A stretch of 64,000 bases of DNA from Candidatus Altimarinota bacterium (GTDB taxonomy: Bacteria > Patescibacteriota > Gracilibacteria > BD1-5 > UBA2023): contig JALNXF010000001.1 of the NCBI GenBank assembly GCA_023230505.1, forward strand, positions 248,001-312,000, in the 5' to 3' direction. This document shows, in pieces, positions 43,263-54,024 of the stretch. Under the pieces are notes generated by a model that worked only from the letters and a program-made list of their open reading frames with translations, was not told the DNA's origin and searched no databases. The position numbers were made by a program, and so were the translations under genes. Within the stretch, counting starts at the first letter, position 1. Every line of letters starts with the position of its first letter.

Positions 43263-43319
43263 ACTATAAAAATCAAAATGATTTTACTATAAAAATAGTA
43301 ACCATTTTACTATAAAAAT
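43263..43319. promoter_or_regulatory. Operator-like direct repeats upstream of the AbiEi-like gene
   Basis: Two perfect copies of ATTTTACTATAAAAAT (43281-43296 and 43304-43319, 23-base spacing) and a partial one at 43263-43277. The first contains the palindrome ACTAT-AAAA-ATAGT (43286-43299). They lie 33-89 bases upstream of the regulator's ATG and just before the kinase promoter. Confidence 0.6.
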
Positions 43320-43346
43320 CAAATCTTTTTTTATTTTCAAAAAAAA

Positions 43347-43375
43347 TTGTAATTTTATTAAACTAATGATATAAT
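43347..43375 (+). promoter_or_regulatory. Promoter of the histidine-kinase operon
   Basis: -35 TTGTAA (43347-43352), 17-base spacer, perfect -10 TATAAT (43370-43375), 26 bases before the ATG at 43402. Confidence 0.7.
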
Positions 43376-43401
43376 AAGCTTAACATTTAAACTAACCAAT
43401 T

Positions 43402-45054
43402 ATGCACGACAAAGAAGAACAATATATTCTAAACTCTAGAGAGTTATTTTATTGGTGAGAAAAATTTTGAGAAAATGAATTAAAAAAATTATTAGTTGAT
43501 AAGCATTCTTATCTTGAGGAACACGATGTTTGTATTTTAGAAAAAAAGGACAATCTTTCTGTAGAAGAAAAAAATATCTTAAAAAAAGATTTATTAGAAC
43601 ATAAATCAATTATTATAGATTTATGGTTTTATTCTAAGGAAGTTAAGGATTTCTGCAAAGAACTGGATATTAATAAAGATGAAAAAATACAATATTGATT
43701 GTTTTTTTGAGAAAGAATTTATGATTTTTTGTTCTCTTGAATTGATAAAATTAGAGAACAACATTTTCTTACTACTAAATTTTTTGATTATATTAAATCA
43801 AAAAATATTGAATTAGAGGATTTATTAAAGATGGTTGTTTATCTTAAATGAGCTATCTTAGATTATATTAAATTTGATACACCAAAACATGTAAATTTTA
43901 TTAATTCAATTTTTGATGATATTTCAATTCTCTTATCAAAAAATTATAACGATACAATAATAAAATTATTAAATGAGCATAAATTAGCTATAGATCATTC
44001 TAATATTATCTCAAAAACTGATATTAATTGAAATATTGTCTATGTAAATGATGAATTTTGTAGACTTTCGGGATATACAAGTGATGAGTTAATATGAAAA
44101 TCTCACAATATTATAAGACATCCAGATACTCCTAAAGAAACCTTCAAAGAGTTATGGGATACAATTCAATCTAAAAATGTATGGAAATGAAATATAAAAA
44201 ATAAAAAGAAAAATTGAGATGCATATTGGGTAAAGTCAACTATTGTACCAATTTTGGATGAAAATAATAATATTTTAGAATATATAGCAATTAGAACCGA
44301 TATTACTGAATTAGAGCTTGCAAGAGAAGATTTAAAGGAATCATTTGAAAAATTAAAAGAATTAGACACGAAAAAAGATGAATTTTTAAATATTGCAAGT
44401 CATGAACTTCGTACTCCAATGACTTCTGTTAAATGATATATTTCAATGATCCTAGATTGAGATGCAGGTGAAATTAATGATGAAGTAAGACAATACCTAT
44501 CTCAGGTTTATAAAAGCTCATCAAGGCTTTTAAATCTAATTAATGATATGCTTGATATTTCCAAAATTGAATCAGGAAAACAAGAATTTATTCTTGAGAA
44601 AATTGATGTAAAGAAAATGCTTGATGATGTAAGTTTTGAGTTTGAACAATTATTTAAAAAGAAATGACAGAAGTTTATTAAAGAAATAGATTTCGAAAAA
44701 TTTGAATTTATTACAGATTTGAATAAACTAAAACAAGTTATAATAAATATATTATGAAATGCTAATAAGTTTACTCCCGATTGATGAGAAATTTATTTAA
44801 AAGCAGAAATTTTAGATACAAACGAATTAGAAATTAAAATAAAAGATTCTTGAATTTGAATTGATAAAGCCAGTCTTTGAGTTATTTTTGAAAAATTCTG
44901 ACAAGTTAAAAATTCTTTAACAAGAGATATAAACTGAACTTGATTGGGTCTTCCTATTGCAAAAACAATAGTAGAAAAACTAGGATGAAAAATAACTGTA
45001 GAAAGTGAGGTTTGAAGATGAACGACTTTTACAATTACATTACCAACTATATAA
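43402..45054 (+). CDS. PAS-containing sensor histidine kinase, cytoplasmic
   Basis: A 550-residue kinase without membrane segments. Residues 1-190 are charged helices with a HxxE-rich region; the sequence HEHDVCILEKKDNLSVEEK is at about 36-54. PAS domain about 192-300 (NGNIVYVNDEFCRLSGYTSDELIGK, DAYWVKSTIVPILDENNN); coiled linker; HisKA with phospho-acceptor His334 in SHELRTPMTSVKG; HATPase with N box LGNANKFTPDGGEI, G1 IKDSGIGID, F box FEKF and G2 GTGLGLPIAK. The downstream gene is a response regulator 22 bases away, its likely partner. The PAS domain closely resembles that of the 50434 phosphatase. Confidence 0.93.
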
Positions 45055-45076
45055 TTTATTAATTAACTTTTTATTT

Positions 45077-45541
45077 ATGCAAAACAAAATATTAATCGTT
45101 GAAGACGATACAGATTTATCTACAATGTATAAAATTAAATTTGAAAAAGAATGATACGAGGTGAAGGTTGCTGATAATTGACTTACAGCTGTTACATTGG
45201 TTACTGAATTTAAACCAAATGCAATATTGCTTGATATTATGATGCCATCTATGGATTGATTTGAAACTTTAAGAGTTATTAGAGATTTAGCGCCATCGCT
45301 AAATACTAAAATTATTATGTTTTCTAATCTTAACAGTAAGGATGATATAGATAAGTGTATGAAGCTTTGAGCTGATGCTTATTTATTGAAGGCTAGTACA
45401 ACTCCAAAAGATGCTGTAGAAAAAGTAAAATCTATGATTTGAAATACTAGCAATCCTGTTGAAAATAATTCCCAAAATAAAATTATTAAAGAATGTCCTC
45501 ATTGTCATAAAAACATTGAAATTGATATTAATTTCAAGTAA
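45077..45541 (+). CDS. Response regulator receiver protein with a zinc-ribbon-like tail
   Basis: A 154-residue single-receiver protein. Phospho-acceptor Asp in LLDIMMPSMDG at about residue 53; acidic pair EDD at 9-11 (LIVEDDTDL); Ser in IMFSN in place of the switch Thr; conserved Lys in YLLKAS. No output domain follows; instead a short tail with CPHCHKNIEI resembles a zinc ribbon half and may bind metal or a protein. It pairs with the upstream kinase, so it may be a CheY-type relay to downstream proteins. Confidence 0.9.
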
Positions 45542-45566
45542 TTTAATTTTTCTTTATATTTTGCCC

Positions 45567-45594
45567 TTGACATTTTATTAAAAACTATTAAAAT
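45567..45594 (+). promoter_or_regulatory. Promoter of the LysM gene
   Basis: -35 TTGACA (45567-45572), 16-base spacer, -10-like TAAAAT (45589-45594), 38 bases before ATG 45633. The LysM gene is thus separately transcribed from the kinase operon. Confidence 0.55.
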
Positions 45595-45632
45595 CCAGAA
45601 ATCCACTCATTTATATTTTAATAAAATGGCTT

Positions 45633-47543
45633 ATGAATACTATTAGTTCAACATTATCTTCAAATAAAACTTTATCTAATGTAAATCCGATTTTAAGAAT
45701 TGGATGACAATTTTTTAGTGCTGCTGCAATAGCTAGTATGATAAGTGCTCCATCTTTTGCTAGAGCTAGCTCTAAAAGTGATGTTAATTTAAATTTTGAA
45801 GCATTTAATAAACCTGCAATAATTCAAATTGAAAAAAATCCACCAAAACCAAATTTTGAAATGATTAGTTATCAAATAAAAAAATGAGATAGTCTTTCTA
45901 AATTAGCTCAGAAATTTTGAGTTAAAATGACAAAAATAATGGAAATTAACCCAGAAATAACTGATAAGGATGTTATTAAAACTTGAAATACAATACAAAT
46001 TCCTTGTAGATATAAATTACTTAGTAAAAAATTTCCAAAAGCAAAAGTTTCTGATAATATTGAGAAAATTGCGAAAGTTCCAGAAGTTTTAAAGAAGGAA
46101 ATACTATCTGTTGATAGTAATATTAAGTCACTAGTTACATACCTAGGAATATATAAAAAAAGAGATTTATGAAAAATTTTAAATTCTAGCATTTCTCAAG
46201 ATAATAAAAACTGAGCAATTCTTGATTTATTTTTAGAAGATTCTAGGGAATTTAAGAATAAACCTGTAGTCCAAGAAATAAATGAAATTAAATTTGATGA
46301 CTGATTAGAAAAAAGTATTACTCAAATACTTACAAATTGATGATATGAGTGAGCAACTGTATATAATTTATTATCTACAATTACAAAAGTAGAAACTAGT
46401 TGATGAAATTTTTATGATTCAGTTAAACTTGCTCAAAATACTACAGATGAATGAAGAAGAACTTATTATATTAAGCAGGCTGTAAAAAGATCACTTTGAA
46501 AGGATAATGATTTATGACCTTTCCAAATTACTCCAGGATGGATTAAGACTGAAATAAAAAATAGCTGAATTGAATTTAATTGAAAAATTAATGACAATAT
46601 GTCTCTTTTAAAACAAAAATTAATTAAGTCTTTTACATATGCTGTTGAAAAAGGTTTGACACAAGAGCAAACTAAAGAAATTTTAATTAAAACTGATTGC
46701 AGATTTGATACCGAGAAAATGGCTAAATTTATATTATCTAATTTTATTAGAAATTATAAACAAATTGATTCTAGGGCAAAAGATTTATCTTGTTCAAATA
46801 AGACAAAATTAACTGTAATGGCTTATAATGTTTGAATTTGATGAGCATTAAATAGATGTTATGCTTTATTGAATTGAGCCAAATCTTCAGAAGTTTATAA
46901 TACTGATGATATTAAGTTAAGACATCATATTTTACAAGTTTCCTCAATTGAAAATAAAATTTCTGATGATAGGGAAGATATAATTAATATTGAGACTATT
47001 CCTAATCAGGATAACCAGATTGAACAAAATATTTTACCTCAACAAGATAGAATTATTTTAGCAAAAAATACTAGCAAAGAAGTATTTAGAGTTTTATGAA
47101 ATGGTACTATTGATACAACAAAAAATACAATGTCAGTATCAAATGTAAATTTATGACTTGATAATACAGATAGTTCAATTAATTTTGTTAATGATACTAG
47201 AATTATTGCGAATTCTAGTAGAACAAATAAATCTGTTAGAAGTTTAGTTGATGATAATAAAAATAGAGTAAGATATCTTACTTCTGATGTTTTGAAAATT
47301 TTAACTAAAAATGTATTTGATCCAAAATATAAAGTTAGCGCTAGAGTTAAAAAAGAAGTAATCTCAAAACTAAGCAAAGATCCTATCTGAGTAATGAAAA
47401 AAAATATTAAACTTCAAAGAGAAAAATGAGAATCAGGAGATTTACAGGCTCTTAGAAATGCTCAAGGTTTACAGGATTTACTAGATAAATGTTTAACAGA
47501 AATTTCAGTTGAAATTCCAACTTATAATAAAATTGCAGCTTAA
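45633..47543 (+). CDS. LysM protein with a lytic-transglycosylase-like domain
   Basis: A 636-residue protein, probably secreted (hydrophobic SAAAIASMISAPSFARASS near residues 29-46). A LysM domain follows at about residues 76-125 (ISYQIKKGDSLSKLAQKFG, ITDKDVIKTGNTIQIP). The central part has three motifs in the order of SLT-type lytic transglycosylases: KVETSGGNFYD (Glu at about 253), DLGPFQITPGW at about 295, and MAYNVGIGGALNRCYALL at about 397, matching ES, GxMQ and AYNxG. I infer peptidoglycan cleavage. The last 180 residues are Lys/Asn-rich and disordered. The first Met at 45624 opens a frame closed by TAG after six codons, so 45633 is used. Confidence 0.7.
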
Positions 47544-47556
47544 TTTAAGTTTTTAA

Positions 47557-47586
47557 AAAAATCATTCTAGAAATGGAGTGATTTTT
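47557..47586 (+). terminator. Terminator of the LysM gene
   Basis: Stem AAAATCATTC / GAGTGATTTT (one T-G pair) with a T run, shortly after the stop. Confidence 0.75.
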
Positions 47587-47589
47587 TAT

Positions 47590-47976
47590 TTAATCCTTCA
47601 TGCTCTGAAAAATAAGTTCTATGAAAAATAAAATTATAAAAAGAAGAAATCATGTTTTGTAACTAAATACAGATGTGGCATTAAATGCAGTGATTCATAT
47701 TATATAAATTGCTCAGAATATTCATTGTCTAAGGGAAGAATTCATATTTGAAAGATATATTTCTCATCTATAATAAACTTTTTTGAAGAAATATATTATG
47801 AGTGTAAAAAAGGAACTTAGTAATAAAAAAATAGCTAAAATCATAACCGTGAATCATATTTTTATATTTGATTCAGGGTTCATATAGAAAAATAATAGTG
47901 CCGACGAAATAAGGCTTGATGCAAAAATTATTGAAAGTATTAAAAGATAGACTTTAATTTTAATATTTTTTATCAT
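47590..47976 (-). CDS. Four-helix membrane protein
   Basis: A 128-residue protein of four hydrophobic helices: VYLLILSIIFASSLISSALLFF, FTVMILAIFLLLSSFFTLIIYFF, FGAIYIIGITAFNATSVF, and FLLFIILFFIELIF. The loop SSLRQGIFGA (RQG) recurs in Patescibacteria membrane proteins of this shape, where no function is known. The start is 3 bases downstream of the GGDEF gene's stop on the same strand, so it is co-transcribed with it. Its stop is 4 bases from the terminator on the other strand. Confidence 0.7.
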
Positions 47977-47979
47977 ATT

Positions 47980-49320
47980 TTATTTATTAAATATATTAAT
48001 ATTTTCTTCAATCAATTTTTTAATTTCGCTTGTTTTAAAGACCTTATTTATAATTTCTTTTCTTCAAATTTGATTTTTTTCAGATTTTTTCATATTTTTT
48101 AATAATTCTTCATATATTTGTTCACTTAGCTTTGGTAGTGTGTTAATAATTTTTTGTCTTGATTCTTTAAATGTTTTAGTAATTTGTTCAACAATTTTTT
48201 GTCATATTATTTCATTTATAAGATCAATATTTCATCTTAATACTTTTTTAACTCAAAGAGTACGAGCTTTCATTATCTTTTCATTTTGCTTTTTTCTTAT
48301 TTCAAATAAATCTTTTAAATCTTTTTTATCAAGTGTTTGAATTTTTAATTTCTTTGGGAGTATTTGTATTTTTTTGTAAATTTTATTAATCTGTTCTTGG
48401 TTAAAATTACTAACATCAATTGCTTTATATGCAAAATCAGATTTATTTTTATTTTTTTGAACTTTAGCCTGTAATACTAGAGTATCTGTAATATGCAATA
48501 ATAATTTTGTATCAAATAAATCCCTATTATTATTTTCTTGATGTGAATAATATGTAATTCATGCGCATGCTCATAATTTTATATCAAAATTTTTAATTTT
48601 GTATGTGCCAATCTTTAATTTGTTAAAAAATTTATTTATGAAATTTATCGTTCTAATTTGACTTATATCAATTAAAATTAAAAACCATTCATCTCACCCG
48701 TAGTAATTTGATAAAATATAATTAAATCATGAATTAAGTAGTTCTTCTCTTAATAAGCTTCAAAATTTCCATATTGACTCTTGTCATATTTCATGACCAT
48801 AATTTTCATTAATATTTTTTAAATTATTTTGATCAAAAATTATTACAGAAATAGCATTTAATACTCATGTATGCACATCTTCTAAAACTGCTTTAAATTC
48901 TTTGTTGAATCAATACTTTGTAAGTGCTTTTGTTTTTGTATCAATTTCTTTTTCAAGATTTCTAAAGGTTTCAGTATTTTGAATAAGTAATTGCTCACTC
49001 TCTATTAATATTTTAAAAAAATCAACAAAATCTCAAAAAAAATCAATAAAATCTATTAGTAATTTATTTTTAATATTTTCATCAATGTCATCATTTTTGC
49101 TTAGGTATTCTATAAAATTTACATTTTTTTCAAATATACTTTCAATTTTTAAATTTTTTTTATTAATTAGTTCTGCATTAATTTTTAATTCAGGTAAAAA
49201 ATTAAATTTTTTATTTATAAAAACATTTTCGTATCACATTGACTTATATTTTTCAGCCAATTTAGATAAATATAATTTTGTTGCCTTCAGTTGTATTTTC
49301 TCTTTTTCATCATCTATCAT
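47980..49320 (-). CDS. GGDEF-domain protein (diguanylate cyclase-like)
   Basis: A 446-residue soluble protein. N-terminal helices (1-130) contain coiled-coil runs such as IESEQLLIQNTETFRNLEKEI. The GGDEF domain: FNKEFKAVL opening, VIIFDQNNLKNINENYGHEIG with a metal-binding Asp, then NYYGGDEWFLILID (GGDEW, an allowed variant). It lacks a clear I-site RxxD. The C-terminal 200 residues are a long Lys-rich helical extension. If active, it makes c-di-GMP, rarely reported in such reduced lineages; alternatively a degenerate sensor. Divergent from the RsbW operon. Confidence 0.7.
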
Positions 49321-49459
49321 AATTCCTAATTAATTTTAACATATATAGTATACTTTTTTTTGTACTATTTTGCAAATGAATTTTATAAAAAAATTTGATT
49401 TTCTAAATATTGTATGATACACTTATAATGTATTAATTTATTTTTAAATAAAAACAAAT

Positions 49460-50038
49460 ATGACAAGTTGAAATGTTTGTACGGAAGTTCTCTTGGATGA
49501 GCATGGTAAATCAATGAAGATTACCATACCTGCAAGTATGACTTTTTCGTCAATACTAAGAGATTTAATATGATCTCTAATACAGAATGATACACAGTTT
49601 TCATCTAAATGGAAACATAGAATTCAGCTTATGGCTGATGAGTTAATCAATAATGCAATTGAACATGGTTCTGCCCCATGAAATATTGTTAAAATTACAT
49701 TGACTATTTCTAATAATAGTGATTTTGAAATTATTATTGAAGATAGTTGAACTGGTAAAAAACAAATAAATGCAAATGAATTAATGGATTTTGTAAAAGC
49801 AAGCAGGGAAGCAATGACAGTTAATCCTCTATCTAATAAGTCAATAAGATGAAGATGACTTGCTATGATAGTATTAAATTGGAGTGATGATTTTAAATAT
49901 GAAAATAATAGTACTTGATGACTAACGGCCAGAATGTGTAAAAAATTTACACAGGATTGTTGAGAAAAAGATTTAAAGAAATTAAATGAAAATGCAAGTA
50001 TTAAGAACCAAATTAAAGTTGAAGCTTTAGTTTTTTAA
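49460..50038 (+). CDS. RsbW/SpoIIAB-like anti-sigma kinase (HATPase)
   Basis: A 192-residue GHKL-type serine kinase of the anti-sigma class. N box: MADELINNAIEHG at about residue 58; the glycine-rich G1 segment IEDSGTG at about residue 94; the G2 segment SIRGRGLAMI at about residue 128, whose R-G-R-G-L-A form is usual in RsbW proteins. Such kinases bind a sigma factor and phosphorylate a STAS antagonist. The STAS gene is 24 bases downstream and the PP2C phosphatase follows, so this completes a partner-switching module. An upstream -10 TATAAT sits at 49424-49429 without a clear -35. Confidence 0.88.
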
Positions 50039-50062
50039 TTTATATTTTAATATATTTCTAAA

Positions 50063-50401
50063 ATGAAACCAGTATTTACAGTACAACTTATTTGACAACT
50101 AGATCAAATAACTATTCCTGAATATCATAAATCAATAAATGAACTAATTATTAATAATGAGAATCCATTTGTTCTTTTATTAGAAATGTGAGAAGTTAGT
50201 TATATTAATTCTACCGCTATTTGATATATAGCAGATTGGTATAATTCAATTTCTGAAAAGTGATGAGATACAACTATAATTTGAGCAAAAGAAAATATAA
50301 AAGATACGTTAGAAATTGTTTGAATTGCAAGTCGTGTTAATCTTTACGATACTTTAGATGAATTTAAAGAAAGCTTCAAGAAAGAACAAACTTGAGTATA
50401 A
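50063..50401 (+). CDS. STAS-domain anti-sigma factor antagonist
   Basis: A 112-residue RsbV/SpoIIAA-type STAS protein. The pattern is strand (VFTVQLIGQLD), helix, then LLLEMGEVSYINSTAIGYIADW with the phosphorylatable Ser at about residue 51 (INSTAIG, corresponding to SSG/STGLG), and closing TTIIGAKENIKDTLEIVGI. In the module it would bind the RsbW-like kinase when dephosphorylated by the PP2C protein. It is 24 bases after the kinase and 32 before the phosphatase gene. Confidence 0.88.
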
Positions 50402-50433
50402 AACAATTTTTTAAAAAATAAAATATTAAATCT

Positions 50434-52749
50434 ATGCAAATCAAGACTAAGCTACCTTTATATTATTCTGCAATATGAGTAGTGGTAATATTATGATTAA
50501 GTTATGTTTTTAGTAATTGAGAAACCTTGATTAGTAAAAATATTAAAAATCAATTTGTTCAAAATGTTGAAAAAAAATCAATTGAAATTGACAAATTTAT
50601 ATATGAAAGACTTGTTAGTCTTAATACTCTTTCAACAAATAATTCATTACTTGAATCTATTTCTAATTTTTCAAGCGAAAAAGAAAAGTCAAGCGAAAAT
50701 CTTCGTAAAGCCCTGGAGGATTTTTTATTAATTAATAAAACATTTTATTCAGCTGTAATTCTTGATTCTAATTGAATTGTATTAGAATGAAATGAAATTC
50801 TTGAAAGAGATAATGTTGATAAGGCTTATATTGTACGTGATTCAATAGTTAATGTTATCTGAACGAATAAATCTTCTGAAGTTTTTTTTAAAAAAGTTAA
50901 AGAATCAAAAGATTATTATATTGATACTATACAAAAGGATTCTGAGTGAAATATTTTTCTTTCATTTGTTGTACCAGTTTTAAAAAATTCTAGTAATGGA
51001 GGTAAAATTGAGCTTGTTTGAATGATAAAAGCAAAATTATCGATAGATAATATTGAAAATATTTTTTCTGATATTTCTTTATGATCTACTGGTAGAGCTT
51101 ATATTTACACAAGTGAAAATGATATAATTGCATCTTTTGATAGAAGAGATATTTTAAATAAATTTACACAAAAGAAATTAAATATATCTTCGTATAAAGA
51201 CAATTCTTTATTACAAGAAGAAAATTTATGATGAGAAAATGTTTTAGCTGTGTATAAATTAATGGATTGATATAAAAAATATAAATGATTAAATTGGAGT
51301 ATAAAAATTACTCAAAGTTACAACGAACTTTTTTCTTCATTAGACTGAATAAAAAAAACTATTTATGCAATTATAATCTTTATTATTCTTTCAGTATTAT
51401 TTCTTGCAACAGTTATTCAATGGCAATTTATTAATCCGCTTTCAAGACTACTTAAAAAAGTTCGTACTTTTTCTTCTGGAGATGAAAATGTATATATTGA
51501 TGTTGAATCAAAAGATGAGATATGAGTGTTAGCTTGAGCATTTAATGATATGATTTTTAAGATTAAAGAGAAAACAAAAATTTTAAATGAATACAAACAT
51601 ATAATTGACTCAACTGCACTTGTTTCAAAGGTTGATATAGAGGGTAATTTTATCTACGTAAATGATATTTTCTGTAATAATGCAGGTTGTGAATTAAAAG
51701 AAATTATTTGAAAACCACATCAAACTATTCGTCATCCAGATATATGAGAAGATGTTTTCAAAGATATTGAAAAAACTATGAAAGCAAAAGAAATTTGGAA
51801 ATGAATTATGAAAAATATTAGAAAAGATGGAAGTGAATATTGGCTTCAATCAGTTATTGCACCAATTCTTGATATGAATAATAATATTATTGAAATGATA
51901 ATGATGGAGACTGATATTACAGAGCTTGAAAAAACTAAGCATGAATTATTATCTTCTTATAATAAACTACAAGAATCTACAGATGCTCTTGTAGTAAAAG
52001 AGAGAATTTCTAAAGAATTTGAACTAGCTTCAAAAATTCAAGAAGATTTTATGCCAGCTCCTGAAGAAATGCAAATAGAATGAGTTGAAGTTCATTGTTG
52101 AATTACATCAGCGACTGAAATTGGATGAGATTTATATGATATTGTTACTTGTAAAAATGATCCAGATAGAACTCTATTCTATATTTGAGATGTTACTGGT
52201 CATTGACTTATTGCCTGAATTATGATGGCAATATGTAATTCTCTAGTTTATAATTTAGCTCAAAGTAGTGCTAATTCTATAAAAGATATTTTAATTAAAT
52301 TAAATGAAACCTTATTTCATAAATTACCAAAAAAAGTATTTATAACACTATTACTTCTTGAATATAATGCTAAAAATAATTCTTTATCTTATGCATGAGC
52401 ATGACATGAAAGCCTTCTTGTATATCGTAAAGAAACTGATACAGTTGAAGAAATCAAAACTTGAGGTTCTGCAATTTGAATGTTTGCTGATATTTCAAAG
52501 GATGTAATTGTAAATGAGTTAAATTTAAATACAGGAGATGTTGTATTAATGTATACTGATTGAATTCCAGAAGCGCGTAATAAAAGTGATGAATTTTATT
52601 GAATGGATAAATTTAAAGAAAGTTTCAAAAGCAATGCTCACCGCAGTATTCAGGCTATGTATGAAAGCTTATTAAAAGATCTATATGATTTTATAGACTG
52701 AGCTGAAATACTAGACGATATTACTATGTTTTTAGTTAAGAAGAAATAA
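50434..52749 (+). CDS. Membrane sensor with HAMP, PAS and PP2C (RsbU/SpoIIE-type) phosphatase
   Basis: A 771-residue receptor. TM1 (YYSAIGVVVILGLSYVF) about residues 10-26; extracellular sensor about 30-305 of the Cache type (LISKNIKNQFVQNVEKKSIEIDKF, AYIYTSENDIIASF); TM2 (YAIIIFIILSVLFLATVI) about 310-328; HAMP about 331-385 (INPLSRLLKKVRTFSSGDENVYIDV); PAS about 388-495; PP2C about 550-770 with EIGGDLYDI, FYIGDVTGHGLIAGIMM, GAGHESLLVY, LMYTDGIPEARN and DDITMFLV. The acidic metal ligands are present, so the phosphatase should be active, responding to an outside signal and releasing the STAS antagonist. Confidence 0.92.
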
Positions 52750-52763
52750 TTTTAATCTAAATT

Positions 52764-52803
52764 AAAAATGTAGTGAACGCAGGCCTGCGTTCACTACATT
52801 TTT
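52764..52803. terminator. Perfect bidirectional terminator
   Basis: A 20-pair perfect stem (AAAAATGTAGTGAACGCAGG with its complement) and no loop bases in the paired count, between the PP2C gene and xer; it overlaps the xer stop by two bases and serves both genes. Confidence 0.9.
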
Positions 52804-53821
52804 AAAAATGAAACTTCTTGTGAATTTCTTTTAATTTTGGATTTGTTACATGAGTATAGACTTGAGTTGTAGTGATGTTTTTGTGTCAAAGAAGCTCTTG
52901 TATAGCTCTTAGATCTGCTCAATTCTCAAGTAATGTAGTAGCAAAGCTATGTCTGAGGGTATGAGCTGAAATATCTTTTAGGATTTTAGCTTTAAGTCCA
53001 TAGGTTTTTATCATATTTGTAATGAAAAATCTAGATAATCTAACTTGTTTATCATCTAGGTTTGAAATATTTTTAACATCAAAATTGTGACGAATAAAGA
53101 GGGGAGAGAAGTTATCATCTCTTAAATTAAGATATTTTTCAATTTTTTGCTTCGCTTCCTCTGTCAGATATACGACTCTAACTTTTCATCATTTTCATCT
53201 TACTGCAAACTCCTGCCTTTCTAGATTAATATCCCTGATATTGAGAGCTACAAGCTCAGAAATACGAAGTCAAGTTGAATAAATACACTCCATAATAGCA
53301 CTATCTCTAACTCAAAAAATACTGTCATCTACCTCTGAAAAAAGCCTAATAATCTCTTCTTTATCAAGAAAATCAACTTTTCTTTCTTCCTGTTTTATAA
53401 GATCTATTTGAGTTGGATCTAGTCAGTCTTCTTGAATCTTCTTGATATATTTAAAAAATGCACGAAGCGTTATCATATATGCATTAATTGTTTTAATATT
53501 TAGAGTTTTAATATTTTTTTCATTTAAACTAAATCTAAAATTATTAATTAGCTCAATATCAATATCTTTTAAATCCCAATCAACTAATTCCTGCAAAATC
53601 TTTTTTTGTTCATTTTTTTTTCTAATTTCTGTAGGATTGTTAGGGGAGGTTATAAAAACAAGCCTGTGGTCGAGTTTTTTTTCAATTTCCGGGTTCAGAT
53701 AAGCTAAGAATTTAAAAAGATGGAATTCATATTGCTCAATAGTTTTTGGACTTGAGTTACGATTTATCTTCAAATATGTAATAAATTTTTCTACAGCTTT
53801 AGTTAATTCCATAAATTTCAA
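52802..53821 (-). CDS. xer: Tyrosine recombinase of the Xer family
   Basis: A 339-residue Xer-type integrase, with SAM-like N-terminal domain about residues 1-130 (VEKFITYLKINRNSSPKTIEQYEF...). Catalytic set: Arg185 in STGLRISELV, Lys near residue 213 (RGKGGKVRVV), HTLRHSFATTLL with His287 and Arg290, LGHKN His313, and nucleophile Tyr322 in QVYTHV. It is slightly longer than E. coli XerC/D because of an insert. Only one Xer was found here. A dif-like site lies 61 bases upstream of ATG 53821. ATG 53812 is another start. Its role is chromosome-dimer resolution at dif. Confidence 0.92.
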
Positions 53822-53882
53822 ATTAGAAATATTTTTAAATTTGCTTTCTACAAAGGGAATAGTAGATTTACAAATCTCAAAC

Positions 53883-53910
53883 GGTTAACATAATGTAAGT
53901 TATGTGAAGT
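53883..53910. other. Candidate dif site (Xer recombination site)
   Basis: 28 bases: arm GGTTAACATAA, centre TGTAAG, arm TTATGTGAAGT. On the opposite strand the arms read ACTTCACATAA and TTATGTTAACC, close to E. coli dif (XerD arm TTATGTTAAAT) and to the ACTTCCTAGAA arm of B. subtilis dif. The inverted ACATAA/TTATGT core with 6-base centre is the standard dif geometry. Confidence 0.75.
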
Positions 53911-54024
53911 ATTTTATATGATAATATTGAAATAATTACAAAAATCAAGTTTTTGTTAAAATTCTAGTTTTTAAATTATTTGTAGATAAAAAATATTTTT
54001 ATAATTTTATTTATAATAAAAAAA

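Noticed and set aside
45624..45632. ATG at about 45626 for the LysM gene
   Set aside because: It reads into TAG after six codons; 45633 opens the long frame.
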